Made by a program: the position numbers and the translations under genes
NCBI GenBank assembly: GCA_002479215.1
Contig: DLME01000100.1
Span: 1 to 30,190 of the forward strand
Reading direction: 5' to 3'
Source of the DNA: Syntrophaceae bacterium UBA7544
Lineage (GTDB): Bacteria; Desulfobacterota; Syntrophia; Syntrophales; Smithellaceae
DNA length: 30,190 bases
The notes under the pieces: generated by a model
Seen by the model: the letters and a program-made list of their open reading frames with translations, nothing else
Databases searched by the model: none
What the model was told of the DNA's origin: nothing
In this document: piece after piece, positions 8,829 to 16,606 of the stretch
Position numbering within the stretch: position 1 is the stretch's first letter
Layout: every line of letters starts with the position of its first letter

Positions 8829-8880
8829 TCCCTCGCCGCAAGCAGTGGGGTATCTGATCAGAGATATCCCGAATCGCTGC
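8829..8880. repeat. REP-like palindromic element
   Basis: Nested inverted repeats fill the gap before the OsmC stop. CCCTCGCCGC and GCAGTGGGG (8829-8850) form a GC-rich imperfect hairpin, and GGGGTATCT-GATC-AGAGATATCCC (8847-8870) forms another. Flanking GCAG/CTGC (8842, 8877) can pair outside the second. The style is that of multi-copy REP units. A second copy is not in this window. Confidence 0.45.
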
Positions 8881-8882
8881 GC

Positions 8883-9362
8883 TTAATGCGCTGTTACTTC
8901 CATGTTCTCAATCACCAGGTCATCTTTTATTTCTATACAGCCCATGATGCTCTGGGCGGCGGGGCAAAATTTCAAATAAGAAGAAAAAGCATCCTGTGCT
9001 TCGGCTACTTTTTCCGGATGAATTTTTAAATAATACTTAACACGAATTTGAGTGATTTTGAGCACATTATTGATATTTTCTATATCTCCTTCAACATCAG
9101 CCCGGTAACGTTCTTCAGAAGTGGAAATTTTCTTTCCGGCCAGCAACGCGGCCAGTGTTCCCATCATTCAGGCGGCAGTCGCCGCTACAATATGATCAAG
9201 CGTTGCGGCATGTTCTTTTTCCGGTTCTACTTTATAAAATTTCTTTATCCCGCCATGGACTCCATAATAAATCGGTTCATTAAAGCCCTCAATAATGGCC
9301 TTTCTTGTCGGGCCATTTTCGCGCACAATTTTAATACGCGATGTATGCACTATCTCTCCCAT
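8883..9362 (-). CDS. OsmC-family peroxide/redox protein, probable selenoprotein (Sec65 at in-frame TGA)
   Basis: One reading frame from the ATG at 9362 to the stop at 8883 is crossed by a single TGA (9170-9168). Both halves are OsmC-like: IVHTSRIKIVRENG and LDHIVAATAA before it, MMGTLAALLAG and KFCPAAQSIMG after it. The TGA falls exactly where the family has its peroxidatic Cys (AA-C-MMGTLAA), and the second active Cys is present at residue 133. A hairpin suited to a bacterial SECIS follows (9155-9136). The simplest reading is a 159-residue selenoprotein reducing peroxides or related electrophiles. The ribosome site is GGGGGG, seven bases before the ATG. MarC ends 56 bases upstream on the same strand. 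A nonsense mutation is the alternative, but would have to hit the catalytic codon. Confidence 0.85.
9136..9155 (-). promoter_or_regulatory. Candidate bacterial SECIS hairpin
   Basis: On the mRNA the 20 bases starting 13 after the UGA fold as CUGGCC-GCGUUGCU-GGCCGG: a six-pair stem with an eight-base loop starting with G and containing GUU. The loop begins 19 bases after the UGA. This agrees with the bacterial model as I recall it (loop 16-37 bases downstream, G in the first two loop positions). Confidence 0.7.
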
Positions 9363-9418
9363 GCGACATCCCCCCTCTTTATTTTACGGATGGTTAATCC
9401 TCGTTATAAGCAACTTTA

Positions 9419-10015
9419 TTAAAATTGAACACCTTGAGCAATAAATACGGCAATGCCTCTGCGAATAATCATTACAGCAATTGCCGCCAAAAGCAGGCTG
9501 CTGATTTTCGACATCGTCTTCGAACCTGTTTTACCGAGAACGCGATTGATCAGCGGAGCTGAAAGAAAAATACCACCGGCGATCAAAATATTGATAATAA
9601 TCGCCAGAGATGTAATGACCAAAGTGTGCTCATTGATTAGCAGCATTGAGGTGGTCAACACTGCCGGCCCTGTTATCAGCGGCACACCGATGGGCACGGC
9701 GCCCATGCTATCCAGATCAATGGGATATGGACTTTTATCGGTGGAAATAATTTCCCTGATCGAGATAATGAAAAGGAGCGTTCCGCCAGCGATCATGAAA
9801 TCAGCAACTGTGATACCGAGTAGGTTCAGTATTATCGTACCCAAGGCAATAAAGGCCAAAGCAACAATTAACGCCGTAATCATCGATTGAAAAACAACAC
9901 GCCTGATTTTTTGCGGCTCAATCCCCTCGGTGAGATTTATAAATAGCGGCAGAACGCCAAAAGCATTTACGGCCACAAAAAGAGGCACAAAGCACAACCA
10001 AAATGATTTCATCAT
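9419..10015 (-). CDS. MarC family integral membrane protein
   Basis: The gene encodes a six-helix inner-membrane protein of the MarC/UPF0056 family (198 residues from this start). Typical features are PLFVAVNAFGVLPLFINL near the N-terminus, MIAGGTLLFIISIREI in the middle and the conserved PIGVPLITGPAVLTT loop. Its function is not established; the old link to multidrug resistance is not accepted. The frame is open to an ATG at 10051, but that ATG is part of a TATAAT box with an extended TG (10050-10058), so transcription should start downstream of it. The ATG pair at 10015/10012 is preceded by GGAG at eight bases and is the better start. It probably forms an operon with the OsmC gene. Confidence 0.88.
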   Translation of the reverse strand: MMKSFWLCFVPLFVAVNAFGVLPLFINLTEGIEPQKIRRVVFQSMITALIVALAFIALGTIILNLLGITVADFMIAGGTLLFIISIREIISTDKSPYPIDLDSMGAVPIGVPLITGPAVLTTSMLLINEHTLVITSLAIIINILIAGGIFLSAPLINRVLGKTGSKTMSKISSLLLAAIAVMIIRRGIAVFIAQGVQF

Positions 10016-10049
10016 ATCCAGGACTCCAATAGTTGATCCATTTATCTGC

Positions 10050-10058
10050 ATTATACCA
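10050..10058 (-). promoter_or_regulatory. Extended -10 promoter of the marC-osmC unit
   Basis: On the minus strand TGG-TATAAT is a perfect extended -10 box. No good -35 is needed or seen. The predicted RNA start near 10043 leaves a leader of roughly 28 bases to the ATG at 10015 and excludes the upstream ATG at 10051. Confidence 0.55.
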
Positions 10059-10133
10059 AATTGGCGTCAGAATGTTACCAAATAAAAGAGCTATTGAGGG
10101 GAATATTGGCCATAGCTATCCGGCTTTATAATA

Positions 10134-10173
10134 GATATTCTTGTAATCATCCAGACATTGTTATATAAGTTCC
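10134..10173 (+). promoter_or_regulatory. Promoter element B of the ATPase gene (shared with 6270-6309)
   Basis: GATATTCTTGTAATC (10134-10148), 15 bases, then TATAAGTTCC (10164-10173). Read as sigma-70 this is TTGTAA, 17 bases, TATAAG. It matches element A at both ends with identical spacing, while the 15-base middle differs, which points to a functional site rather than a recent copy. Confidence 0.6.
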
Positions 10174-10192
10174 ATAATTTGTGGAGACGGCA

Positions 10193-10915
10193 ATGCATTT
10201 AAAGAGCATAACCATTCATCCGGAAAAATATCCGACTCAAGAGTGTTATCCTTTTTATTTGCCAATTTTTCAAAAGGCAAAGCAAATTATCTTCAATTCA
10301 CCGGTTACATTATTTGTAGGCGAAAACGGAACAGGCGAATCTACACTGCTCGAAGCTATCGCCATCGCCTGCGGCATTCATATCTGGCGCAATTCCGAAA
10401 GAAGCCGTCCTGAATACAATCCCTATGAGGATAAACTTCATCAATACATTTCCGTGCAATGGGAAAATGGCCATGTTCCCGGATCTTTTTTCGGCTCAAA
10501 AATATTTCAGCACTTTGCCGAATTATTAGATGAGTGGGCGGCGGCGGATCGAGGCCAGTTGAATTACTTTGGCGGAAAATCTTTAACTACTCAGTCTCAC
10601 GGACAATCGCTGATGTCTTTTTTCCGCAGCCGTTATCAAATTAAAGGGCTTTATCTGCTGGATGAGCCCGAAACCGCTCTTTCTCCGAAAAGCCAAATCG
10701 AACTGCTTGCCCTCCTTGATAAAATGAGCATCAATGGCCACGCGCAATTCATCATCGCCACTCATTCTCCGATATTGCTGGCCTGCCCGGGAGCAAAAAT
10801 TTATTCATTTGATTATTCCGCGGTCCAGCCAATCCGCTATGAGGAAGCCGCTCACTACCGCCTTTACAAAAAATTCATGGAAGACAGAAATGCATTCCTA
10901 AATCATGATAAATGA
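10193..10915 (+). CDS. ABC-type/AAA ATPase of COG3910 type with Glu in place of the Walker A Lys
   Basis: This 240-residue stand-alone ATPase has an ABC-like core: Walker A region FVGENGTGEST (41-51), signature-like SHGQS (135-139), Walker B LYLLDEPETALSP (153-165) and H-loop IATHSP (188-193). The invariant Walker A Lys is replaced: codon GAA at 10337-10339 gives Glu49 where the family has AAA/AAG Lys. All other motifs are intact. A frame-compatible GTG exists at 10181, but GGAG at 10183-10186 serves the ATG at 10193. The family is unlinked to transporters and its role is unknown. The change could abolish ATP hydrolysis, or be a single-base sequence error. Confidence 0.85.
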   Translation: MHLKSITIHPEKYPTQECYPFYLPIFQKAKQIIFNSPVTLFVGENGTGESTLLEAIAIACGIHIWRNSERSRPEYNPYEDKLHQYISVQWENGHVPGSFFGSKIFQHFAELLDEWAAADRGQLNYFGGKSLTTQSHGQSLMSFFRSRYQIKGLYLLDEPETALSPKSQIELLALLDKMSINGHAQFIIATHSPILLACPGAKIYSFDYSAVQPIRYEEAAHYRLYKKFMEDRNAFLNHDK

Positions 10916-11092
10916 GCACCTCGTCAAGACAAGTAATAATACAATCCATTTGTATGCTAATACAACAGCTATTATGATTAAATTATTTATTACGTGTATT
11001 ACTTTTAGTCTTGACATATGATTATGAAATATTTAGAGTTTCATCGCACAAAATATCCTCTTTAAAAGCGAAGGATACAAATCTTATCTCGC

Positions 11093-12040
11093 ATGAATAT
11101 TCCAGACCTGCTACAGAAAATGTATCAAGACAAGAGACTGAGCCGGGAACAGCTAAATTCTCTTCTGGATATACATTGGAAAAGACTCTTTTCAGTGCAT
11201 CACGAATTACGTTTTTTTCTTTATGCTGGTATTTTGCTCATCATCGCCGGGCTGGGTTTTACAATCAAACAATACTTCGCACAACTAGGCGATATTGCCA
11301 TCATCAGCACTTTAACTCTCTGTGCGTGCACCGCTTTTATTTACTGTTTTATTAAGGGGAATAATTATTCCAAAGAAGAAGTTACCTCGCCCAATCTCCT
11401 GTTTGATTACATCCTATTTTTCGGCTGCACCGTCTACTCGATGGATATTGCTTATATTGAAACACAATTCCATGTTTTGGGCGATCTTTGGAATAACTAT
11501 TTATTAGTTTCTGCTGCCTTATTCCTTTTTCTGGCATACCGTTTTGATAATCGCCCTGTTTTATCACTGGGCTTATCCACTCTCGCGGCCTGGTTCGGTT
11601 TTACTTTATCCGGACACCGCTTTTCCTTTCAGGAATATTATCGCCTATACGCTATTACTTACAGCATTATTGTTTTTTTAGGAGGAGGATTTATCTACTT
11701 GCTATCAATGAAGAAACATTTCTTCGATATCTATCTTAATTTCGCTGTTAACTTTCTCTTTATTGCGCTGATTTCTGGCGTAATTGATTACAAATTATTC
11801 TCTCTTTATTTTCTTGGTTTGCTCGTTGCCTGCATTATTCTTGTTTTATATTCCCTTCATACCCGAAAATTTCTCTATATGCTTTACGGAATCATCTACG
11901 GCTATATAGGAATCAGCATCGGGTTTTTTGATTTAATCCGGCATGAAACTTCGCTGGTGTTTTTGTATTTCATTTTTACTTCGTTGGCAGTGATAATTAT
12001 GATTTTTCTTTTATCCCGCAAGTTCAAGGAGGATGAATGA
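11093..12040 (+). CDS. Polytopic membrane protein, DUF2157-like
   Basis: A short soluble N-terminal helical segment (LLQKMYQDKRLSREQLNSLL, about residues 6-25) precedes about nine or ten hydrophobic helices. The style matches DUF2157-type proteins, whose N-terminal segment has the same predicted helical form. No catalytic motif is visible and the function is unknown. The stop overlaps the start of the next gene (ATGA), so the two are translationally coupled and likely form one complex. A weak TTGACA (11011-11016) with TAGAGT 17 bases later could be the promoter. The ORF start has only a weak ribosome site. Confidence 0.7.
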   Translation: MNIPDLLQKMYQDKRLSREQLNSLLDIHWKRLFSVHHELRFFLYAGILLIIAGLGFTIKQYFAQLGDIAIISTLTLCACTAFIYCFIKGNNYSKEEVTSPNLLFDYILFFGCTVYSMDIAYIETQFHVLGDLWNNYLLVSAALFLFLAYRFDNRPVLSLGLSTLAAWFGFTLSGHRFSFQEYYRLYAITYSIIVFLGGGFIYLLSMKKHFFDIYLNFAVNFLFIALISGVIDYKLFSLYFLGLLVACIILVLYSLHTRKFLYMLYGIIYGYIGISIGFFDLIRHETSLVFLYFIFTSLAVIIMIFLLSRKFKEDE

Positions 12041-13242
12041 ATTTCTGTATTTATACTTCTGAACAGGAAGAAAACATCTGCACAAGAAAGAAAGCAAAAA
12101 CATGGCACCGCGCCGGCCTGATTTCCGAAGAACAACTTCGCCTTATGGAGACCGAAATCGAACCCTATGTTAACCAGACTAACTTATTCTTTCGCCTGAT
12201 CTTCTTCTTATTCACATTGCTTTGCGCAACAGCCGTGACCGCTTTTCTCATCTGGCTCATGAAGGAGCCGAGTGATACAGCGGCAATGTCAATATTGATT
12301 TTATTTAGCATCCCTTTTTATGTACTTGCAGAATATGTAATAAAAAAATATCATTTTTATAGGTACGGTATTGAAGAAGCGCTTGCTATCATTAGCATTG
12401 TTTCTTTATGTGTTGGCTGCGGAATCCTTTTGGACAAATATCACCTGGATCATCAATTGGAAGCTATTGCTATATCCCTGCTCTTTGCTGTTATCTCTTT
12501 TTGGATATATCTGCGCTTCGGTTTTTTGTACTCAGCCTTAATCAGCATTACAGCCCTTTGCGTAATTCCCTTCCAATTATCACTGCCGCCAACCGAAGAA
12601 AGAGCTTTTCTGCTATTTATTTTGTGCCTGATTCTCCTCATAAATATACTCATTGATAAATCAGATAATGAAGATTTCCGGAAAGAAAGGAACATCCTGA
12701 TTCAGGCATGTCTTTTGGCGGCTATCTATCTGGCAGTGAACCTGCGGCTACTCGAATTGGCAAGATTATATTTTGACCATCTCAGCATGATCCTTCAACC
12801 CTATGCCGGCTTTCCTCCTTACATTTATTGGTCGTCCTATATACTTACTTTTCTGATTCCCGCTTTGGGGATCTACTGGGGAATCAAAGGCCGCAAACGG
12901 CTGATCATGAACGTAGGTCTTGTTCTTGCCTGTCTGACGCTCGCTACAAACAAAAGCTATCTGAGCTGGACCCGCTACGCCTGGGATCCGGCATTTATGG
13001 GAATAATACTGATTATCATATCCATTATCATTTCGCGCTGGCTTTCGCGAGGACCAAATAAAACAAGATATGGTTTCACGACAGAAAACTTACTGAAACC
13101 AGAAAACTATGGAATCAACCTGGCAGATATAGGCACAGCCCTTACGCCCGCTTTTGTCGATTCTCAGCAACCCCCGACACAAACAGAAAAATTCTTCGAT
13201 GCCGGCAAATCCGGCGGCGGCGGCGCTTCCCGAGACTTCTAA
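12037..13242 (+). CDS. Polytopic membrane protein with Gly-rich tail (DUF2157/DUF4401-like)
   Basis: This 401-residue partner of the preceding gene overlaps it by four bases, with AAGGAGGA just before the ATG. It has a soluble N-terminal helix (WHRAGLISEEQLRLMETEIE), then about eleven hydrophobic helices, then a soluble tail ending GGGGASRDF. Such Gly-rich C-termini are common in TPM/DUF2157-type envelope proteins. No enzymatic residues can be assigned. The shared architecture of N-terminal helix plus membrane bundle suggests the two genes are old relatives working as a pair. Confidence 0.7.
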   Translation: MNFCIYTSEQEENICTRKKAKTWHRAGLISEEQLRLMETEIEPYVNQTNLFFRLIFFLFTLLCATAVTAFLIWLMKEPSDTAAMSILILFSIPFYVLAEYVIKKYHFYRYGIEEALAIISIVSLCVGCGILLDKYHLDHQLEAIAISLLFAVISFWIYLRFGFLYSALISITALCVIPFQLSLPPTEERAFLLFILCLILLINILIDKSDNEDFRKERNILIQACLLAAIYLAVNLRLLELARLYFDHLSMILQPYAGFPPYIYWSSYILTFLIPALGIYWGIKGRKRLIMNVGLVLACLTLATNKSYLSWTRYAWDPAFMGIILIIISIIISRWLSRGPNKTRYGFTTENLLKPENYGINLADIGTALTPAFVDSQQPPTQTEKFFDAGKSGGGGASRDF

Positions 13243-13323
13243 TATATATATGAATATCGTGGGCTTTCTTTTCAACTTTATTTTTTAGAATTTGTTGAAT
13301 ACAAAAACCATTGGAGGATTAAA

Positions 13324-14373
13324 ATGACAGACGGCATCGTAAATAAATTATCCATCATGGATCGCTTTTTAACTTTATGGATTTTTATAGCCATTGGTAT
13401 TGGCATCGCGCTGGGGTATTTTCTTCCCGCGGCGGCAAATTTCATTACCGGCCTGCAAGTCGGAACAACTTCGATTCCCATTGCCGTAGGACTGATTCTC
13501 ATGATGTATCCGCCCCTGGCACGGGTCAAGTATGAAGAGATGGGCAGGGTTTTTCAAAACAAAAATCTTCTGACGATATCACTTCTGCAAAACTGGGTAA
13601 TCGGCCCGCTGGTCATGTTTGTGCTGGCGGTAATTTTCCTGCATAACTATCCTGAATACATGATCGGCGTTATACTGGTTGGTTTGGCGCGGTGCATTGC
13701 CATGGTTATCGTCTGGAATGAGCTTGCTTGCGGCGACCGGGAACTGGCCGTCGGCCTCGTGGCTTTTAACGCCATCGCGCAAGTGCTTTTTTACGCCTTC
13801 TATATTTATTTCTTTATCACCGTAATACTCAACTGGCTGGGACTCGCTCAGTCCGTCAATATCAACGTCTCCATGGCCGAATCGGCAAAAACAGTTTTTA
13901 TCTATCTCGGTATTCCATTTCTCGCAGGCTTGATTACCCGCTATTCAATTATCTGGTGGCGAGGTGAAGATTGGTTCAATAATGTTTTTATGCCCAAGCT
14001 CTCGCCGCTGACGCTTATCGCATTACTCTTTACCATCGTCGTAATGTTTTCTACGCAGGGCAATAAAATTATTGAATCGCCTCTGGACGTGTTCCTTGTG
14101 GCAATTCCGCTGACCATCTATTTCGTTATCATGTGGTTTGTTACGTTTTTTATCATCAGAAAAATAAGCGGCAATTACGCCCAAACATGCGCTGTATCCT
14201 TTACTGCGGGGAGTAACGATTTTGAGCTGGCAATTGCTGTTGCTATTGCTATTTGGGGTATTGGTTCCGGTCAGGCATTTGCCGCCGTCATCGGCCCACT
14301 CATCGAAGTGCCGGTGCTTATTATTCTGGTGAACGTCGCCTTGAAATTTAAAAATAAGTTTTTTTCTGCTTAG
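13324..14373 (+). CDS. acr3: Arsenite efflux permease, Acr3 family
   Basis: This 349-residue, ten-helix carrier of the bile/arsenite/riboflavin transporter superfamily exports arsenite. Conserved Acr3 features are [13 protein letters not shown] (60-72), LLQNWVIGP (88-96), the essential Cys124 in [29 protein letters not shown] (131-150) and the late EVPVLI motif with its conserved Glu. The ribosome site GGAGG lies seven bases before the ATG. No arsR, arsC or arsM is adjacent, which is unusual since Acr3 genes are mostly in ars operons. It may be expressed constitutively or controlled from elsewhere. Confidence 0.93.
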   Translation: MTDGIVNKLSIMDRFLTLWIFIAIGIGIALGYFLPAAANFITGLQVGTTSIPIAVGLILMMYPPLARVKYEEMGRVFQNKNLLTISLLQNWVIGPLVMFVLAVIFLHNYPEYMIGVILVGLARCIAMVIVWNELACGDRELAVGLVAFNAIAQVLFYAFYIYFFITVILNWLGLAQSVNINVSMAESAKTVFIYLGIPFLAGLITRYSIIWWRGEDWFNNVFMPKLSPLTLIALLFTIVVMFSTQGNKIIESPLDVFLVAIPLTIYFVIMWFVTFFIIRKISGNYAQTCAVSFTAGSNDFELAIAVAIAIWGIGSGQAFAAVIGPLIEVPVLIILVNVALKFKNKFFSA

Positions 14374-14480
14374 AACGGATAAAATAAAAATCGCCTAACC
14401 AAAAAAGGCCAAAGGCAGACTCGACCCCCTTCGCTTATCTGCTCTCGTGGAAAGACAACTCTATAAAATCCCAAAACTTT

Positions 14481-15140
14481 TTATTCCGGATATCCTACTG
14501 CCTGAACCAGAACAATTTTCTGTCTGTCGCGCAACTTCATGTTCTTGGAAAGGGCGTCCCTATCGACCAATCCGCGAACCCCTGTAACCAGTCCTTCGGA
14601 AGAGCAATACAAATAAACGTTCTGGGCAATGAAACCGGTATCCGCAGCCGAATAGAATTTTTTCTCCTCATCGTTCGTGTAAACGCTCATCTTCGAATAG
14701 TCCGCCACATAGATCAATTGCAGCGGCGCGCCTTCTACCGAGCTTCTTGATGGTTGGGGGAACGTGGTCGTGTTCTTGCGCAGATCGTTTTTCAATACAG
14801 GTTCGAGCACATGAGCTTTTGCGTTATAAAAATAAAGGCCTTCTTCCATGGCGACATAGACATCTATTTCCTGCCGGTTACTGGCGGACGGTGCAGTGCG
14901 TTTGCCGCTATCCGGCCGGTTGATACCACAGGCCGACCAGAGAAGATTGGAAAGCACTTCTATCGGCAGTTTTTTTGTATTGAACGACCGGGATGTTTTT
15001 CTCTCCTGCAACGATTGCATCAGAGATTTCCCGCCTTTCATATCGGGCGGAAAAAGTTTAATCGGACTAAGGTCGGCAGCAATTGAAGAAGAAACAAAAC
15101 AAAATATAATGGCGACACTCAGCAATATTTTTTTTAACAT
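14481..15140 (-). CDS. Exported nitroreductase-family (SagB-like) protein
   Basis: The protein has 219 residues from the ATG at 15140, which has GGAGG five bases upstream. A longer frame to 15215 lacks a ribosome site and would bury the signal peptide. The first 21-22 residues (MLKKILLSVAIIFCFVSSSI then AA) are a Sec signal peptide. The mature part has nitroreductase features: the ERKTSRSFNTKKLP FMN-binding start, LSNLLWSACGINRP, APSASNRQEIDVY and GFIAQNVYLYCSSEGL. Family members bind FMN and reduce nitro compounds, enones or thiazoline rings. Periplasmic forms are common in anaerobes but their substrates are unknown. Confidence 0.85.
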   Translation of the reverse strand: MLKKILLSVAIIFCFVSSSIAADLSPIKLFPPDMKGGKSLMQSLQERKTSRSFNTKKLPIEVLSNLLWSACGINRPDSGKRTAPSASNRQEIDVYVAMEEGLYFYNAKAHVLEPVLKNDLRKNTTTFPQPSRSSVEGAPLQLIYVADYSKMSVYTNDEEKKFYSAADTGFIAQNVYLYCSSEGLVTGVRGLVDRDALSKNMKLRDRQKIVLVQAVGYPE

Positions 15141-15207
15141 AATACCCTCCAATATTTTAAAGACTTTTTTAACAACGCTCCGATTCTTTTTATCTTCGTC
15201 ATTCCTG

Positions 15208-15223
15208 TCCCGCATATGCGGGA
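15208..15223. repeat. Perfect 16-bp palindrome, REP-like
   Basis: TCCCGCATATGCGGGA is a perfect palindrome just after CGTCATTCCTG on the plus strand. The setting resembles the widespread bacterial CGTCATTCC...GCGGGAA repeat family. It lies upstream of the nitroreductase-like gene. Confidence 0.5.
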
Positions 15224-15342
15224 TAAACTCCGGCCCGCTTGTATGATACAGGGCAAATCCAGATCACCGGAAAGATAGAGATGGCGATGCTCTGCCGCTA
15301 TCCGCTAAATAAATACAACCTCCAGGATTATTTTCAATGAAC

Positions 15343-15591
15343 TTAATGCCCGCAGGACGAGCAATTTGATGAGGAGCACGATGAGCAGCCGGAACTGCCG
15401 GAGGAACTGGTGCTGCCGGAACCACCAGAACTAAGCGAGGCATATTTCCCGCGTCCGAATTTGGACATCATTCTGCTGATCTTTTTGGACTTACATTTCG
15501 GACATACGGCATTTGCTTTTTCACTCATGCTCATGGTGACAACTTCAAATTGCTTTTTGCACTTTTCGCATTGATATTCATAAATCGGCAT
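15343..15591 (-). CDS. FmdB-family zinc ribbon protein
   Basis: This 82-residue protein starts MPIYEYQCEKC. The zinc ribbon has CEKC (8-11) and CPKC, followed by KKISRMMSKFGRGKY and a low-complexity Ser/Gly/Cys tail ending CSSCGH. The family is named after FmdB, a putative regulator of formamidase in Methylophilus, but most members are uncharacterised. The Cys-rich tail, with paired CSSC motifs, could bind additional metal. It is a single gene with a weak ribosome site. Confidence 0.88.
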   Translation of the reverse strand: MPIYEYQCEKCKKQFEVVTMSMSEKANAVCPKCKSKKISRMMSKFGRGKYASLSSGGSGSTSSSGSSGCSSCSSSNCSSCGH

Positions 15592-16002
15592 ATTTTCATT
15601 TCTCTGACGTTTTTTGTTTTAATCTAGAGATTAATGAGGGAAATGTCAATATTCATGTGACAACATATTCTGCGACATGTTGATGAAGTATCGTCCTTTT
15701 AAAAAGAAAGCCCTCGCCAAGGCTGGAAAGATGCTTACGGGATGAAGTCATGCAGCCTAAAAAAACGAGAGAAACATGATCGTATATTTTTCATGAAAAA
15801 GAATATTAAAATGAGGTCAAACTGGATAACCTTTTTTGATCCATTCTTACAATGATAAAAAGTCAGGGGCTCGACCATTTATAAAACAATGGCATTCGAG
15901 CCCCTGAAATAATTACCAAATCATGTGCTTAACAGGTTTTCATATGATTGAGAATTCCTTGGTTAAGACAAATTGAGGATTTCTCAAGTCTCTAAGTGAA
16001 CG
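15592..16002. other. Intergenic region with terminator and a possible structured RNA
   Basis: No gene is visible in these ~410 bases. The right part holds the strong terminator at 15863-15907. At about 15712-15770 nested complementarities (CTCG/CGAG outside, GGCTG/CAGCC inside) could fold an RNA, but I cannot match it to a known riboswitch class. The rest is AT-rich and featureless. Confidence 0.35.
15863..15907 (-). terminator. Rho-independent terminator of the small exported protein gene
   Basis: Perfect 12-bp arms TCAGGGGCTCGA (15863-15874) and its complement (15896-15907) enclose a second stem CCATT/AATGG (15875-15879, 15888-15892). On the minus strand the stem is followed by CTTTTTATC. 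It lies 95 bases after the stop at 16003. Confidence 0.8.
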
Positions 16003-16377
16003 CTATTCTTTTGTTCCGTCGAAAGTGCCCGTTGCCTGGCCTCCTAAATCAATGGTACCCGACATTTTGTTACCATCAACCTTGCCTTTATAAATCGTAA
16101 GTGCTCCGCGCATGGTATACTGCATTTCAACGTCTTTACCTTTAACGGTTCCCGTTACCGGTGCCTCTCCGAAGTAGCCTTTATAGGTTCCCGTCAATTT
16201 TTTGCCGGCTTGCTTCAATGTGAAGACAGGAGTGCCTGAACCCTGTGGAGTCGTAACTGACATATTTCACTTACCGGTTAAATTCACTTTGCTTTTCGCA
16301 GCCGCTTGAATAAATGTCGCTGAAGCTAACAAACCCAGAACAACTAAACACATAACTACTAGATTAAATTTTTTCAT
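16003..16377 (-). pseudogene. Small exported beta-rich protein interrupted by in-frame TGA at a Trp position
   Basis: An ATG at 16377 with AGGAGGGG upstream starts a clear signal peptide (MKKFNLVVMCLVVLGLLASA, cleavage near residues 24-27). The mature part then reads VNLTGK-TGA-NMSVTTPQGSGTP and continues in the same frame for 86 residues from the ATG at 16263. As I recall the family, small exported beta-barrel-like proteins have Trp here (TG-K/T-W), so TGA is most simply TGG with one change. Restart at 16263 would give a protein without signal peptide. A weak ACAGG/CCTGT hairpin downstream makes Sec formally possible, but the expected residue is Trp, not Cys. A nonsense mutation or a sequence error is most likely. 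Confidence 0.7.
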
Positions 16378-16606
16378 AACCCCTCCTTTTAATGATATGC
16401 TTTTCACTTACTTTGTGCAAACTATAACCTTTTTGCGTTTTATGTGACTATTATAACTTTATCCTGCTGACAAGATAGAAATACAAATAGAACCAGCCGA
16501 AATATTCGCCTTGAACCTCGGCCAAAGATGTCCATTGACCCCCTGCCAGCAAAAAGGGTATAAAAGAAGCCCTGCGAAGTTGAAAGAACGGAACGAACAT
16601 TTTATT

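Noticed and set aside
8883..9167. A separate small gene starting at ATG 9167
   Set aside because: It begins mid-domain of OsmC directly after the TGA and is explained by one Sec-containing frame.
9419..10051. MarC start at ATG 10051
   Set aside because: That ATG overlaps a perfect extended -10 box; GGAG precedes the ATGs at 10015/10012.
14481..15215. Nitroreductase start at 15215
   Set aside because: It would place 25 charged residues before a signal peptide; GGAGG sits directly before the ATG at 15140.
16003..16263. A stand-alone cytoplasmic gene starting at ATG 16263
   Set aside because: The upstream frame supplies a signal peptide and a strong ribosome site in the same frame; the ATG is internal to the family domain.
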